Shown: positions 9,719 to 19,600 of the stretch, one piece after another
Layout: each line of letters begins with the position of its first letter
How positions within the stretch are numbered: the first letter of the stretch is position 1
DNA from: Pseudomonas sp. GR 6-02
GTDB taxonomy: Bacteria; Pseudomonadota; Gammaproteobacteria; Pseudomonadales; Pseudomonadaceae
Reading direction: 5' to 3'
Length of the DNA stretch: 64,000 nucleotides
Assembly (NCBI RefSeq): GCF_001655615.1
Contig: NZ_CP011567.1
Coordinates: 2,241,001-2,305,000 of the forward strand
Translations under genes and position numbers: made by a program
The notes under the pieces: model-generated
Told to the model about the DNA's origin: nothing
Database searches by the model: none
What the model saw: the letters and a program-made list of their open reading frames with translations, nothing else

Positions 9719-10678
9719 ATGCAAATTGCTTTGGCGCCCATGGAGGGGTTGGTCGACAACATCCTGCGGGACGTGCTGACCCGTGTGGGCGGTATCGATT
9801 GGTGTGTAACCGAGTTCATTCGGATCAACGATCAGCTGCTCACGCCTGCGTACTACCACAAGTTCGGCCCGGAACTGCTGACCGGCGCCCGTACCGCCTC
9901 CGGCGTGCCGCTGCGGGTGCAACTGCTTGGCTCCGATCCGGTGTGCCTGGCGGAAAACGCTGCACTGGCCTGCGAATTGGGTTCCGAAGTCATCGACCTG
10001 AACTTCGGCTGCCCGGCCAAGACCGTCAATAAGTCGCGCGGTGGCGCCGTTCTGCTCAAAGAGCCTGAGCTGCTCAACGAAATCGTCGAACATGTCCGCC
10101 GTGCGGTGCCAGCGCACATTCCAGTGACCGCCAAAATGCGCCTGGGCTTCGACAGTCCCGATGGCTCGCTGGTTTGCGCCACAGCCCTGGCCGAAGGCGG
10201 CGCGGCGCACATCGTGGTTCACGCGCGGACCAAAACGGATGGCTACAAGCCGCCAGCTCACTGGGAATGGATCCCGCGGGTGCAGGACGTGGTCAAGGTG
10301 CCAGTGTTTGCCAACGGTGACATCTGGAGCGTCGAGGACTGGCGCCGTTGCCGCGAGATCAGCGGCGTCGAAGACATCATGCTTGGTCGTGGCCTGGTGT
10401 CGCGTCCGGATCTGGCAAGGCAGATCGCTGCGGCGCGGGCCGGTGAGGAGGTCGTCGAGATGACCTGGGCCGAGCTGCTGCCGCTGATTCAGGATTTCTG
10501 GCTGCAAGCCAAGGCCCAGATGACACCACGCCAATCGCCGGGTCGCCTGAAGCAGTGGCTGGCAATGCTGACCCGTAATTATCCCGAAGCAGTAGAGTTG
10601 TTCGGCGTCCTGCGTCGTGAAACCGAGCTGGATCAGGTCTCGCGTTTACTGGGGTTGCAGGTGTCTGAGGCCGCCTGA
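9719..10678 (+). CDS. dusC: tRNA-dihydrouridine(16) synthase
   Basis: FMN-dependent reduction of uridine 16 in tRNA. Started at ATG 9719 the 319-residue protein opens [14 protein letters not shown], matching the APMEG opening of Dus enzymes; a TTG reading from 9704 adds five residues without family support. The catalytic cysteine is in [15 protein letters not shown] near residue 98, and HARTKTDGY and GRGLVSRPD are the FMN/phosphate-binding blocks. DusC rather than DusA or DusB is chosen from the overall N-terminal similarity and locus. Confidence 0.94.
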   Translation: MQIALAPMEGLVDNILRDVLTRVGGIDWCVTEFIRINDQLLTPAYYHKFGPELLTGARTASGVPLRVQLLGSDPVCLAENAALACELGSEVIDLNFGCPAKTVNKSRGGAVLLKEPELLNEIVEHVRRAVPAHIPVTAKMRLGFDSPDGSLVCATALAEGGAAHIVVHARTKTDGYKPPAHWEWIPRVQDVVKVPVFANGDIWSVEDWRRCREISGVEDIMLGRGLVSRPDLARQIAAARAGEEVVEMTWAELLPLIQDFWLQAKAQMTPRQSPGRLKQWLAMLTRNYPEAVELFGVLRRETELDQVSRLLGLQVSEAA

Positions 10679-10708
10679 ATCTGCTTGAAAAAAATCTGAA
10701 AATAATCT

Positions 10709-10737
10709 CTTGAAAAGTAATCAGCGGTCCTTATCTA
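10709..10737 (+). promoter_or_regulatory. sigma32-like heat-shock promoter of ibpA
   Basis: CTTGAAAA at 10709-10716, a 12-base spacer and CCTTATCTA at 10729-10737 resemble the CTTGAAA-N11-14-CCCCATnT heat-shock consensus. A second CTTGAAAAAAA at 10684 lacks a matching -10. Confidence 0.65.
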
Positions 10738-10744
10738 AGGATTA

Positions 10745-10800
10745 CGCGATGCCGAATTCGGGTCGCGGAGACAAAAAAACTTGCTGATTATGTTCAGGAG
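10745..10800 (+). promoter_or_regulatory. ROSE-type RNA thermometer in the ibpA leader
   Basis: Two predicted hairpins. The first pairs CGCGA with TCGCG around an inner CCGAATTCGG palindrome (about 10745-10768). The second pairs CTTGCTGA (10780-10787) with TCAGGAG (10794-10800), masking the Shine-Dalgarno and leaving one unpaired G, the hallmark of the ROSE TTGCT motif. This form is established for small heat-shock genes in rhizobia and Pseudomonas. Confidence 0.82.
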
Positions 10801-10809
10801 ATTTGAATC

Positions 10810-11256
10810 ATGAGTACTGCATTTTCCTTGGCCCCACTGTTCCGTTCCTCGGTAGGTTTCGACCGTTTCAACGACCTGTTCGAAACCGCCCTGCGCAATG
10901 AGCCAGGCAGCACCTATCCACCCTACAACGTTGAAAAATACGGTGATGATCAATACCGCATCGTTGTGGCGGCCGCCGGTTTCCAGGAAGACGACCTGGA
11001 CCTGCAAGTAGAAAAAGGTGTACTGACCATCAGTGGCGGCAAACGTGACGCGGACGAAAACGTCACTTACCTGTACCAGGGCATCGCACAGCGCGCCTTC
11101 AAACTGTCGTTCCGTCTGGCGGACCACATCGAAATCAAGGCCGCCGAACTGCGCAACGGTTTGCTGAGTATCGACCTGCTGCGTGTGATCCCGGAAGAAG
11201 CGAAAGCCAAACGCATCCCGATCAACGGGGCGGAAAAACCGGCTCTGCAGCACTGA
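10810..11256 (+). CDS. ibpA: Small heat-shock protein IbpA (Hsp20)
   Basis: ATP-independent holdase that binds unfolding proteins and hands them to DnaK/ClpB. The 148 residues comprise a short N-terminal arm (MSTAFSLAPLFRSSVGFDR, as in IbpA), an alpha-crystallin domain at about 35-125, and a C-terminal tail with a KAKRIPI anchor of I-x-I/V type. Regulation seems two-layered: a sigma32-like promoter and a leader hairpin that hides AGGAG. A terminator follows. Next genes include an HscC chaperone module. Confidence 0.95.
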   Translation: MSTAFSLAPLFRSSVGFDRFNDLFETALRNEPGSTYPPYNVEKYGDDQYRIVVAAAGFQEDDLDLQVEKGVLTISGGKRDADENVTYLYQGIAQRAFKLSFRLADHIEIKAAELRNGLLSIDLLRVIPEEAKAKRIPINGAEKPALQH

Positions 11257-11304
11257 GTCATTGGAAGAAATACATTCGTCTGAACAGGCTGTAACCCGCT
11301 GAAT

Positions 11305-11335
11305 GAAGGCCCCGACTTGTCGGGGCCTTTTTGTT
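11305..11335 (+). terminator. Terminator of ibpA
   Basis: Stem aaggccccgac / gtcggggcctt followed by TTTTTG, 50 bases after the ibpA stop. Confidence 0.9.
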
Positions 11336-11445
11336 TTTCCGCCAAAACGGTCATGCAAGCTTTACCGCCTTATGGCGGCTTCTCTACAATCCGCGCCAGT
11401 TTTGCCGACCCCACATTCTGCCTGGTCGGCCCGGAGCTTTTTTTC

Positions 11446-12144
11446 ATGGAAGAGATACAACAGCGTTGGCTGTGCGGTCTTTCTGCGCCGATGGTGGCCC
11501 TTAATCCTCGTGCCGATTACGACGAGCCTGCTTTCTACTCCGATCCGCAATTTATTGACCTGCAATGCAGCTGGGGCATCAATGACCGGCCGCAGTTGTT
11601 GAGCATGCTCGAAGGGATGGCGGACGACGGTCATGCCTCACACCTCGATGGAGCGTATCGGGCGTGGCAGCGTTGCTTGCCTGGCGAATGGCAGGCACTG
11701 CTTGAAACACTGTCCCCCCGTGAGCGCGATTTGCACGAATTCGCCGGGCGTACCTTTGGTGGATGTGGACCGGGTGGTATCAGGGCCTGGGATCTCGGGC
11801 GTATGGGGTTTCTCTTGCGCTGTGGCTTGCGCAATGAGTGGATCGATTTATCCGAGAGTCTTTGGTTGCATGCCCGACTGGCTGTAAGGGCGCAATACCA
11901 TTACGGCAGTTGGTTTTCTTATTTCAACGGTTTCTTGGCTGGTCATGCGTTCTGGAGCTGTCTGGGTAACAGCGACGAACAGATGGCTCACGAGCTTGAT
12001 CGGCAAGGGGAGTCTTCGGGTAGCGCTTTCATTGCACGAGGTCTTGCGCGCGACATCCCTTCTTTCCTGACCGACTTGCCCTGGCACATAGACCTCGATC
12101 CGCCGCCGCGCCCGGCGTCCCTGGGGGAGTTCGACTGGTCATGA
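11446..12144 (+). CDS. DUF1266-type protein, YbeU/YbeR-like
   Basis: Soluble protein of 232 residues when started at ATG 11446. The GRTFGGCGPGGIRAWDLGR segment near residues 100-118, followed by RNEWIDLSESLW and SWFSYFNGFLAGHAFW, is the pattern of DUF1266, known from E. coli YbeU and YbeR. In E. coli those genes lie with the J-like djlB/djlC and hscC, the same partners as here. Its stop overlaps the next start (ATGA), so the two are translationally coupled. Biochemical function is not known; a role with the HscC chaperone is inferred from context. Confidence 0.75.
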   Translation: MEEIQQRWLCGLSAPMVALNPRADYDEPAFYSDPQFIDLQCSWGINDRPQLLSMLEGMADDGHASHLDGAYRAWQRCLPGEWQALLETLSPRERDLHEFAGRTFGGCGPGGIRAWDLGRMGFLLRCGLRNEWIDLSESLWLHARLAVRAQYHYGSWFSYFNGFLAGHAFWSCLGNSDEQMAHELDRQGESSGSAFIARGLARDIPSFLTDLPWHIDLDPPPRPASLGEFDWS

Positions 12145-14819
12145 GTTGCTGGACACGCTTGGGTATAGAGCCCACCAAAGATCAGGCACTGATTCGAGAT
12201 GCCTACCGCGCGCGTTTGCCGCAACATCACCCGGAGAGTGATCCCGAAGGCTTTCAGGCGCTGCGTGTCGCCTATGAAAGTGCCACCCGCTTTGCCCGTC
12301 ATGAAGAGGTCGAAGTCGAAGATGAGGACGCTAGTGTTCCCGAGATTCCGCAAACTTTGGTGGATTTTTACGCGTTGCTCGAAGATCCGGCTCGACGCTT
12401 CCATCCGCAGGCCTGGCGAGCATTTGTCAAAGCGTTGGATCAGCTGCCTCTGGACACACTTGATGACCTCAGTTGGGGGCTGTTTCACCCATTGACCAAT
12501 GCCGGACCGTTGTCTTACCGCTGCGCGAATCTGCTGGCGCAACGAATGGGGTGGGAGCATCAACTGCTGGATCTTGAGTTCGAGCAGGCGAATAAAGTCG
12601 AAGAGTTCCTGCAACGCATCAAGAAGCCAGACCCGTTCGACACGACACTGATGAGTGGCTGGTCCGAGCCTGTGCAGATGGAAACCCTGTGGTATGCCCG
12701 TAGCCTCGACTACCTCTTTGAGCATCGGCCGCTCCATGAATTCGAAGACTTCGCCAGCCATCACACCTGTCTGCCGCTGCCGTCGGACGAAGTATTCATC
12801 AAGCGCTTACTGGTGCAGTTCACTCAAGCCGGTATCGGTGGTGCAGGCCTGCTGCAACTGTGCGTCGAACGACAGGGGCAAGCACCAGACGATAGCGATT
12901 GGCTTTATCTGTTGGCTTGCCAAAGCAGTTTGTTGGGCCTTGAAGATCAAGCGCTGCCTTGCTGGATCCGGCTCTGGCTGGAGTACCGTCATCCGAAGGC
13001 CGAAAGCTGCTTGCTGGAGCTTTGTGCCAAACGTCAGCCGGACTTTCTCGCGCTGCTGATCCAGGCATTCGACCGTTTGGAAAATTTCCGTGACTGGTCC
13101 CATGACCTTGACGATGTTACTCAAGAATATGGCAGCCCTTCACAGCGTCCCGAAACGTTGGCTCGCTGGCTTGGGGTCGGGCAACTCGATCTGCAAGGTT
13201 TGGCAGGCGCATTTGTCGATTGGCGAATGACGGGGGATGAACTGCCTCTGCTGGCATTGCTGCTAGGAGAGCATGCGGATTCCCGCTTGCAGCGTCTATA
13301 CCAGCATGCATGGGCCTTGCATCGTGGGGATGTGGGGTTGTTGCAACAAATACTGGACGAGCCGCATCCGTTCGATGCCCTTGAGGGGTTGGTGTTGACC
13401 GGGTTCAAGTATCAGGCAGAGCAGCAACTCTGTTGGTTGAACCAGGCGCCGATTCCGTTGGCAATGAAGGTCTTTCTCAACAGTCGTTCAGTTGAACCGA
13501 AACTGGCCGAGGAACTGACAAAAGGCGAGCCGCACAAGATTTGCCGCCTGTGGCTGAGCAGGCTGCGGGGCTACGATCAGTCTGCTCTGGTGCGGATCGA
13601 TCAGGTATTTGATTTGCTGGACGCAGAAGCGGACGTGAACTTGCGCAGCTTGAGTCTGCTGGTCCAGTTGGGGCAGCGAGGCGCAGTCCTGCCGGTCATT
13701 GCGCAAGGCGAGGCTGCGTGGCAATGGCACGCTCAAACTGTATTCCTGTTGGCGTTGCTCGAACAGCCGGAACGTTGGCTGACGTTGATCGATACCCAAT
13801 GTCTGGAGCGACTGGAGCTCAACCCGGCTCACCCCCTGAGTCGGCTTCAGCCGTTATTGCGGCGCCTGCAGCGCGAGCAAGGTAACTGCGCGGGTTTGCT
13901 GGGGTGGCTGCAAGGTACCGACCCGGTTCATGGCCTGCTCGTGCAGCAGCTGTTCAATGTGCAACAGGCCCTCGACAGCGCAGCACTGCCCGCTAATGCG
14001 CAGCTCTATACCTGCATTGAAAGTGATCCTGATGCGTGCGGCGAGGATTTGCTGGGGCTGATGCTGCTCTGGGGTGTGCTGTATCACGACCCGAGCCTTG
14101 ACGCCGAGCAGCATCGCGCACTGTTGCAATCCATCGCCGCTATCAGTTGTGAAGATGGTTGGTTCGAAGCGTTTCGTAATGGTTTGATCAAAGGAGAGCC
14201 TGTTTGGCCACCGCGCAAAGTGCTGACGGATTTCGACGTCGACAAGCTGCTGGTCTATGAAGTCCTCGATACGCTGAAAAGTCTGATTCGTTATGGCGCC
14301 TCAGGAGTGCCCAGGACCAAGGTGCTGCAACAGTTGCAGCGTGGCAAGGATGACGCCGCGAACAGTGTGGGCCTGCGTCTGGCATTGACTGCCTTGCTGT
14401 CCTGGAGTGAGCGTCTGCTCCTGGCCAAAAGCGACACGCGCCCGGTGCCGTCCACTGCGGTCTGGCGCTTGGGCTCTCGATTGGGGCGCAAGGCGTTTAT
14501 CGGGCAGGTGCTGGGAGGTGTGCTGATCACCCCGATCATGGTGCTGCTCAATGGCACCGTTGTCTTGGGAGTTGTCATGCTGCTGGGCATCGCGCTGTTG
14601 CTCAGTGCGATTCTGCGTCGGCTGCATGACATGGGGCGGGGGATTCCCACGCTGCTGATCTTTGCCTGTCTGACGCCGGTATTGCCGTTCCTGCCTCTGG
14701 TGTTGTTCGGCTTTCCCGGCGACAAGCTGCCTAACCGCTATGGTGTGCCGCCGGGCAGCGCCGGTGAGGACACGCTGCCCGGTGGCTTGCAGGCGACTCT
14801 GCGGCGGCTTAATGGCTAA
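12141..14819 (+). CDS. Large J-domain-like protein with C-terminal DUF805 membrane domain (DjlB/DjlC-like)
   Basis: 892 residues. The N terminus (about 1-55) resembles a J domain: RLGIEPTKDQALIRDAYRA, then HHPESDPEGFQALRVAYE. The usual HPD tripeptide reads HPE at residues 30-32. A long alpha-helical middle of about 700 residues has no recognised domain. The last 120 residues carry two or three hydrophobic helices with RRLHDMGRG and a PNRYGVPPG tail, a DUF805 signature, so the protein is probably membrane-anchored. It probably serves as co-chaperone of the convergent HscC. It is much longer than what I remember for E. coli DjlB/DjlC (about 475-485). Confidence 0.75.
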   Translation: MSCWTRLGIEPTKDQALIRDAYRARLPQHHPESDPEGFQALRVAYESATRFARHEEVEVEDEDASVPEIPQTLVDFYALLEDPARRFHPQAWRAFVKALDQLPLDTLDDLSWGLFHPLTNAGPLSYRCANLLAQRMGWEHQLLDLEFEQANKVEEFLQRIKKPDPFDTTLMSGWSEPVQMETLWYARSLDYLFEHRPLHEFEDFASHHTCLPLPSDEVFIKRLLVQFTQAGIGGAGLLQLCVERQGQAPDDSDWLYLLACQSSLLGLEDQALPCWIRLWLEYRHPKAESCLLELCAKRQPDFLALLIQAFDRLENFRDWSHDLDDVTQEYGSPSQRPETLARWLGVGQLDLQGLAGAFVDWRMTGDELPLLALLLGEHADSRLQRLYQHAWALHRGDVGLLQQILDEPHPFDALEGLVLTGFKYQAEQQLCWLNQAPIPLAMKVFLNSRSVEPKLAEELTKGEPHKICRLWLSRLRGYDQSALVRIDQVFDLLDAEADVNLRSLSLLVQLGQRGAVLPVIAQGEAAWQWHAQTVFLLALLEQPERWLTLIDTQCLERLELNPAHPLSRLQPLLRRLQREQGNCAGLLGWLQGTDPVHGLLVQQLFNVQQALDSAALPANAQLYTCIESDPDACGEDLLGLMLLWGVLYHDPSLDAEQHRALLQSIAAISCEDGWFEAFRNGLIKGEPVWPPRKVLTDFDVDKLLVYEVLDTLKSLIRYGASGVPRTKVLQQLQRGKDDAANSVGLRLALTALLSWSERLLLAKSDTRPVPSTAVWRLGSRLGRKAFIGQVLGGVLITPIMVLLNGTVVLGVVMLLGIALLLSAILRRLHDMGRGIPTLLIFACLTPVLPFLPLVLFGFPGDKLPNRYGVPPGSAGEDTLPGGLQATLRRLNG

Positions 14820-16507
14820 AGGCGCAGCTGATCCAGTGCTTTATTGAGTTGTGACCGATGGCTGGCAATCTCCACCGATTGCTGGCCACCGAGCACGGCG
14901 GTAAAAGTATCCAGCCAATCGGCAATTTGTTCGCGTTCGTCGCCCAGGCTTTGCGTCCATGCACGCTCCAGTCGCGCCAGCAGAGTGCGATTGGGCAGCG
15001 CGTCCCGTGGATGGATTTTCAGGGCTTTGAGCCGCTCATGGCTGCTTTTCCGTGATTGTGGGTCGAGCCCGGTGGGGCTGCGATCGATGCTGTGGCTGTG
15101 GCGTTCGCCGCTGGCCAGCAGGGTCACGTCGACTTCAAGCAAACCGTTGATGTCGTAGCTGAAGCGCACATCCAGGGCTTGCGTCTGGTCGCTGGGTGCT
15201 ACCGCGACGTCGAAGGCATCGATGAAAATATTATCCCGCACCCACGGCCGCTCTCCCTGATAGACCTCGATACGGATGTGGTCTTGCTGCGGATGGGTGG
15301 TGTAGAAGCGTTGCACCCGAGAAGTCGGGATCACGGTGTTGCGTTCGATGATCGGCGAGAAGGCGCCGCTGACGTCCTCACCGCGACGGGTCGAAATGCC
15401 CAGCGTGTATGGGCATACGTCAGTGAGAATCAGCTCCTCGATTGCGCTGTCTCGGGCCTTGCACGCTGCCTGGGTAGCGGCGCCCAGTGCGACAATCGTG
15501 TCCGGGTCGAGGTGGCGATAGGGCAGGCGCCCGAACAGCGTGGCGACCATCTGCTGCACGACAGGCATCCGCGTTGCGCCTCCGACCAGCACCAGGCTGT
15601 CGAGGTCCCGAGGCTTGAGCCGTGCATCGCGCAGGGCTTGTTCGATGGGGGCGCGCAACCGGGCCAGCAGCGGTTCCCAGATTTTCAGCGCGACGGCCTC
15701 ATCCAGCGACCACTCGCGCAAGGCACCGGCGCCGTTCCAGTTCAGGTGCTGGGTGCCTTCACTGAGTTTGCATTTGAGTTGCTCCAGAGCATCGCCCAGG
15801 CTGGCCAACCCCTGGTTATCGATCTGTTGAGAGGTGAGTTGCCAGTCTTTCAGGCAGGCCTGCAACAACGCGGCGGTGAAGTCTTCACCGCCGAGGAAGT
15901 TGTCGCCGGTGGAGGCATGCACTTCGATCAGCGGCAGTGCGTATTCCAGTACCGTGACATCAAAGGTGCCGCCGCCCAAGTCGAAAATCAGCGTGCGCTC
16001 GAACTTCTGCTCGTGCAGTCCGTAGGCCATGGCCGCGGCGGTCGGTTCGTTGATCAGCCGCGACACTGTCAGGCCTGCCAGTTCGGCGGCAAACAGCGTG
16101 CGTTTGCGTTGCTCGTCACTGAAATAGGCCGGCACCGAAATCACCGCCTCATACACCGGATGGCCTAGCCAGGCTTCAGCATCCTGCTTGAGCGAGCCGA
16201 TCACCAGTGCCGACAGCTCTTCGGGGCTGAATTGCCGTCCGCCCAGTTCGAACTGTTTGTCGCTGCCCATAAAACGCTTGAACGCCGCCACCGTGCGTTC
16301 CGGATGGGTGGTCAGACGCGCGCGGGCGGCCTTGCCTACCAGAATGCTGTCGTCCTCATCGAGGCTGACCACTGAAGGGGTGAGGACATCGCCAAGGGCG
16401 TTCGGAATCAACTGCGCCTGACCTTCCTGCCAAACGGCGATCAGGCTATTGGTGGTCCCAAGGTCGATGCCCAGCAAGGCCGGACGGGAGAGGGTTGCAT
16501 CCTGCAT
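14816..16507 (-). CDS. hscC: HscC-type Hsp70 chaperone
   Basis: Specialised Hsp70 of 563 residues when started at ATG 16507, which puts LLGIDLGTTNSLIAVW near the N terminus; a longer frame adds 17 residues without family support. The ATPase phosphate and adenosine motifs are present: DLGTTNS, FDLGGGTFDVT and VLVGGATRMP. The substrate-binding part is present but the helical lid is short, as in HscC (about 556 aa in E. coli). The gene is convergent with the J-like gene and overlaps its stop by four bases. In E. coli HscC works with DjlB/DjlC-type partners, which supports a functional unit. Confidence 0.93.
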   Translation of the reverse strand: MQDATLSRPALLGIDLGTTNSLIAVWQEGQAQLIPNALGDVLTPSVVSLDEDDSILVGKAARARLTTHPERTVAAFKRFMGSDKQFELGGRQFSPEELSALVIGSLKQDAEAWLGHPVYEAVISVPAYFSDEQRKRTLFAAELAGLTVSRLINEPTAAAMAYGLHEQKFERTLIFDLGGGTFDVTVLEYALPLIEVHASTGDNFLGGEDFTAALLQACLKDWQLTSQQIDNQGLASLGDALEQLKCKLSEGTQHLNWNGAGALREWSLDEAVALKIWEPLLARLRAPIEQALRDARLKPRDLDSLVLVGGATRMPVVQQMVATLFGRLPYRHLDPDTIVALGAATQAACKARDSAIEELILTDVCPYTLGISTRRGEDVSGAFSPIIERNTVIPTSRVQRFYTTHPQQDHIRIEVYQGERPWVRDNIFIDAFDVAVAPSDQTQALDVRFSYDINGLLEVDVTLLASGERHSHSIDRSPTGLDPQSRKSSHERLKALKIHPRDALPNRTLLARLERAWTQSLGDEREQIADWLDTFTAVLGGQQSVEIASHRSQLNKALDQLRL

Positions 16508-16606
16508 GGTTGATCTCTTTGAGGCAGTAAAAAAAAAGCGCGACCCTACAGGTTGCAAGAAAAACTGGCAATTGGAGCACCTGTTACGGAACGTCTCCCA
16601 TGCGGA

Positions 16607-19600
16607 CTATTTGAGCAGTTTCTGAAACTCCTCCACCAGCAACGGCCGGCTGTGCAAATACCCCTGATACAAATGGCAGCCCAGCCCTTGCAAGAACTCC
16701 AGTTGCTCCTCGGTTTCAACCCCTTCGGCAATCACTTCCAGTTCCAGGCTGCGGGCCATGGCGACGATGGCGCGAATGATTTCGGCATCGTTGGGGTCGG
16801 TGGTGGCGTCGCGGACGAATGACTGGTCGATTTTCAGGGTGTCGACCGGCAGGCGCTTGAGGTAGGTCAGCGAGGAGTAACCGGTGCCGAAATCGTCCAT
16901 GGCAAAGCTCACGCCGAGTTTTTTCAGGCGTCGCATTTTGCTGATGGTGTCGTCCAGGTTCTGGATGACGATGCCTTCGGTGATTTCCAGTTTCAGCAAC
17001 GAGCAGGGCAGGTCGTGGCTGCCGAGGCTGTGCTCGATGCGTTCGACGAAGTCGTTCTGACGGAATTGCCGCGGGCTGATATTCACGCACAGGCTGAAAT
17101 TGAGCGGGTCGATCAGGCCTTTGGCGATCAGGCGTTTGAAGGCCGCACAAGCTTCGTCGAGGATCCATGTGCCGACTTCCAGAATCAGCCCGCTGTCTTC
17201 CAGCACCTTGATGAACTCGGTCGGCGATTGCGCGCCCAGTTGCGGATGGTGCCAGCGCACCAGGGCTTCGGCGCCGGTAATGCGGTTGTTGCGGGCGTCC
17301 ACCTGAGGCTGGTATTGCACGCTGAATTCACCCCGGGAAAGGGCCAGGCGCAGGTCGGTTTCCATGCGCAGGCGTTCGCTGGCGGCCTTCTGCATGGTGT
17401 TGTGATACATCTGCGTCGTGTTGCGGCCCGAGTCCTTGGCGCGATAGAGGGCGATATCGGCGCGTTTTAACAGATCGGTCGGGGTCGAGCCGTGGTCGGG
17501 GATCAGCGCGATGCCGATGCTCGGCGTCACTTGCAGGCGCTGTCCATCGAGGAACATCGGTTCGGACAGCAATTCGCGCAAGGTATCCGCCAGTTCCCGG
17601 ACTTGAGCGCTGACGTCGGTGCGCGAGCCTTCCAGGCCACTGAGCAGCACCACGAACTCATCGCCGCCCAGGCGTGCGACGGTGTCTTCCATGCGTACGC
17701 TGGCTTCAAGGCGCGCGGTGATGATTTTCAGCACCGTATCGCCCACCGGGTGGCCGAGGGAGTCGTTGATGTGCTTGAAGTGGTCGAGGTCGAGGAACAT
17801 CAGGGCGCCACGCAAGTTGTGGCGCTTGAGCAGGGCGATCTGCTGGCTCAGGCGGTCCATCAACAGCGCGCGGTTCGGCAGGTTGGTCAGCGGGTCGTGG
17901 TAGGCCAGGTGACGGATCTGCGCTTCGGCATTTTTCAGCAGGCTGACGTCCCGGGCGGTCAGCAGCAGGCAGGCAGTTTCGTTGAGGGTGATCGGTTCCA
18001 CCGAGACTTCGACGGTCAGCAACTCGCCGCGCTTGTTGCGCCCGAGCATTTCCAGGTGGTGAACCCGGCCCTTGATCTGTAGTTCGGCCAGCAACGCCGA
18101 GCGTTGTTTCTCCTCGGCCCAGATGCCGACCTGATACACCGTGCGGCCCACCACTTCATCGGCACGGTAGCCGGTCAGGCGGCAGAAGCCGTCGTTAACT
18201 TCCAGATAGCGTCCAGTGTCGCGCTCGGTAATGGTGATGGCGTCGGGGCTTGAATGGAAGGCCTTGGCGAACTTCTCTTCGCTGGCCTTGAGCGCCGCTT
18301 CCGAGCGTTGCTGTTGGGTGATGTCGCGCAGGGTGGTGACGATGCACGGCTGGTCGCCGACGCTGATCTGGCGGCTGGAGATCACGCAGGTCAGGGATTG
18401 CCCGTCCTTGTGTTGAACGATGATCGCCACATTGTTCAGGCCCTGTTCGCGGATGACCCGCTCGATCCTTTGCAGGCTTTTCGCCGAGGCGTCCCACAGG
18501 CCGATTTCGTCGGCGCTGCGGCCGATGACGTCGGTGGTGCTCCAGCCGAACGTCTGGGTGAAGCTGGAGTTGATCTCGATGAAGTGGCCGGTGTCCTGAC
18601 GCGTGACGCAGATCGGGTCGGGGCTGACCTGGAACAACGTGGCGAATTTCTCTTCCGACGCTATCAGTTGCTGCTCGCGCTCCACTTGCTCGGTGATGTC
18701 CAGCAATGTGCCGGCCATGCGCAGCGGGTTGCCGCTATCATCGCGGTAGAGTCTGGCGCGGCTTTCCAGGTAGCGCGAACTGCCGTCCGGCAGTTGCACG
18801 CGGTACGTCAGTTGATAATTGCCGGCCGGGCCTTCGCGTAAGCTGCGGTAAGCGTCGCGCATGGTGTCGCGTTCTTCACCGGGTACACCTTCGAAAAACG
18901 CATCGAAGGATTCATGGAAGGGTTTGGGCTCCAGACCATGCAGCTGGGCGGCCCGCGCCGAGCCATAAAGCATGCCGCTGGGGATGTGCCAGTCCCAGGT
19001 GCCGAGTTGTGCTGAATCCAGGGCCAGGTCGAGGCGTTCCTGGCTGTCTTTGAGGGCGTGCTCGGCGATTTTTCGTTCGGTGGTGTCAAGGAATGTGCTC
19101 AGCAGATAGGGCTGGCCTTCGAGCTCGACCTTTTGCGCGCTGAGAATGCCGTCGTGAACCTGCCCGTTGCTGGCGCGAAATTGCACCTCCATGTTGATCA
19201 GCTCACCTTTGGCCTTGGTGGCCTTGACCAGTTCCGCCCGTTGCTCCGGGTTGACCCAAAGGCCCAGTTCCAGGGTGGTTCGGCCGATTGCGTCTTGCAC
19301 CGGCCAGCCGAACAGGCTTTCGAAATACTGGTTGGCTTCGCTGATCAGGCCGTCTTCCTGACGGGTCAGCAGCACCATATTCGGGCACAGGTGAAACAGC
19401 GTGGCGAAGCGTTTTTCCGAGCTGCTCAGCGCTTGTTCACGCTGGCGCTGGTGGGTGATTTCACGGATGACCCCGATCATTCGTGGCCGGCCGTTTTTGT
19501 CCGGTAGCAGGCTGCCGTTGATTTCCAGCCAGTGCAGGCTGCCGTCGGGCCAGCGGATGCGGTGGTGCATGGCCTGCTCCAGCGGGGCGCCGGCGATCAC

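Noticed and set aside
15056..16168. Plus-strand frame of 370 codons
   Set aside because: Antisense to hscC, whose Hsp70 motifs are complete.
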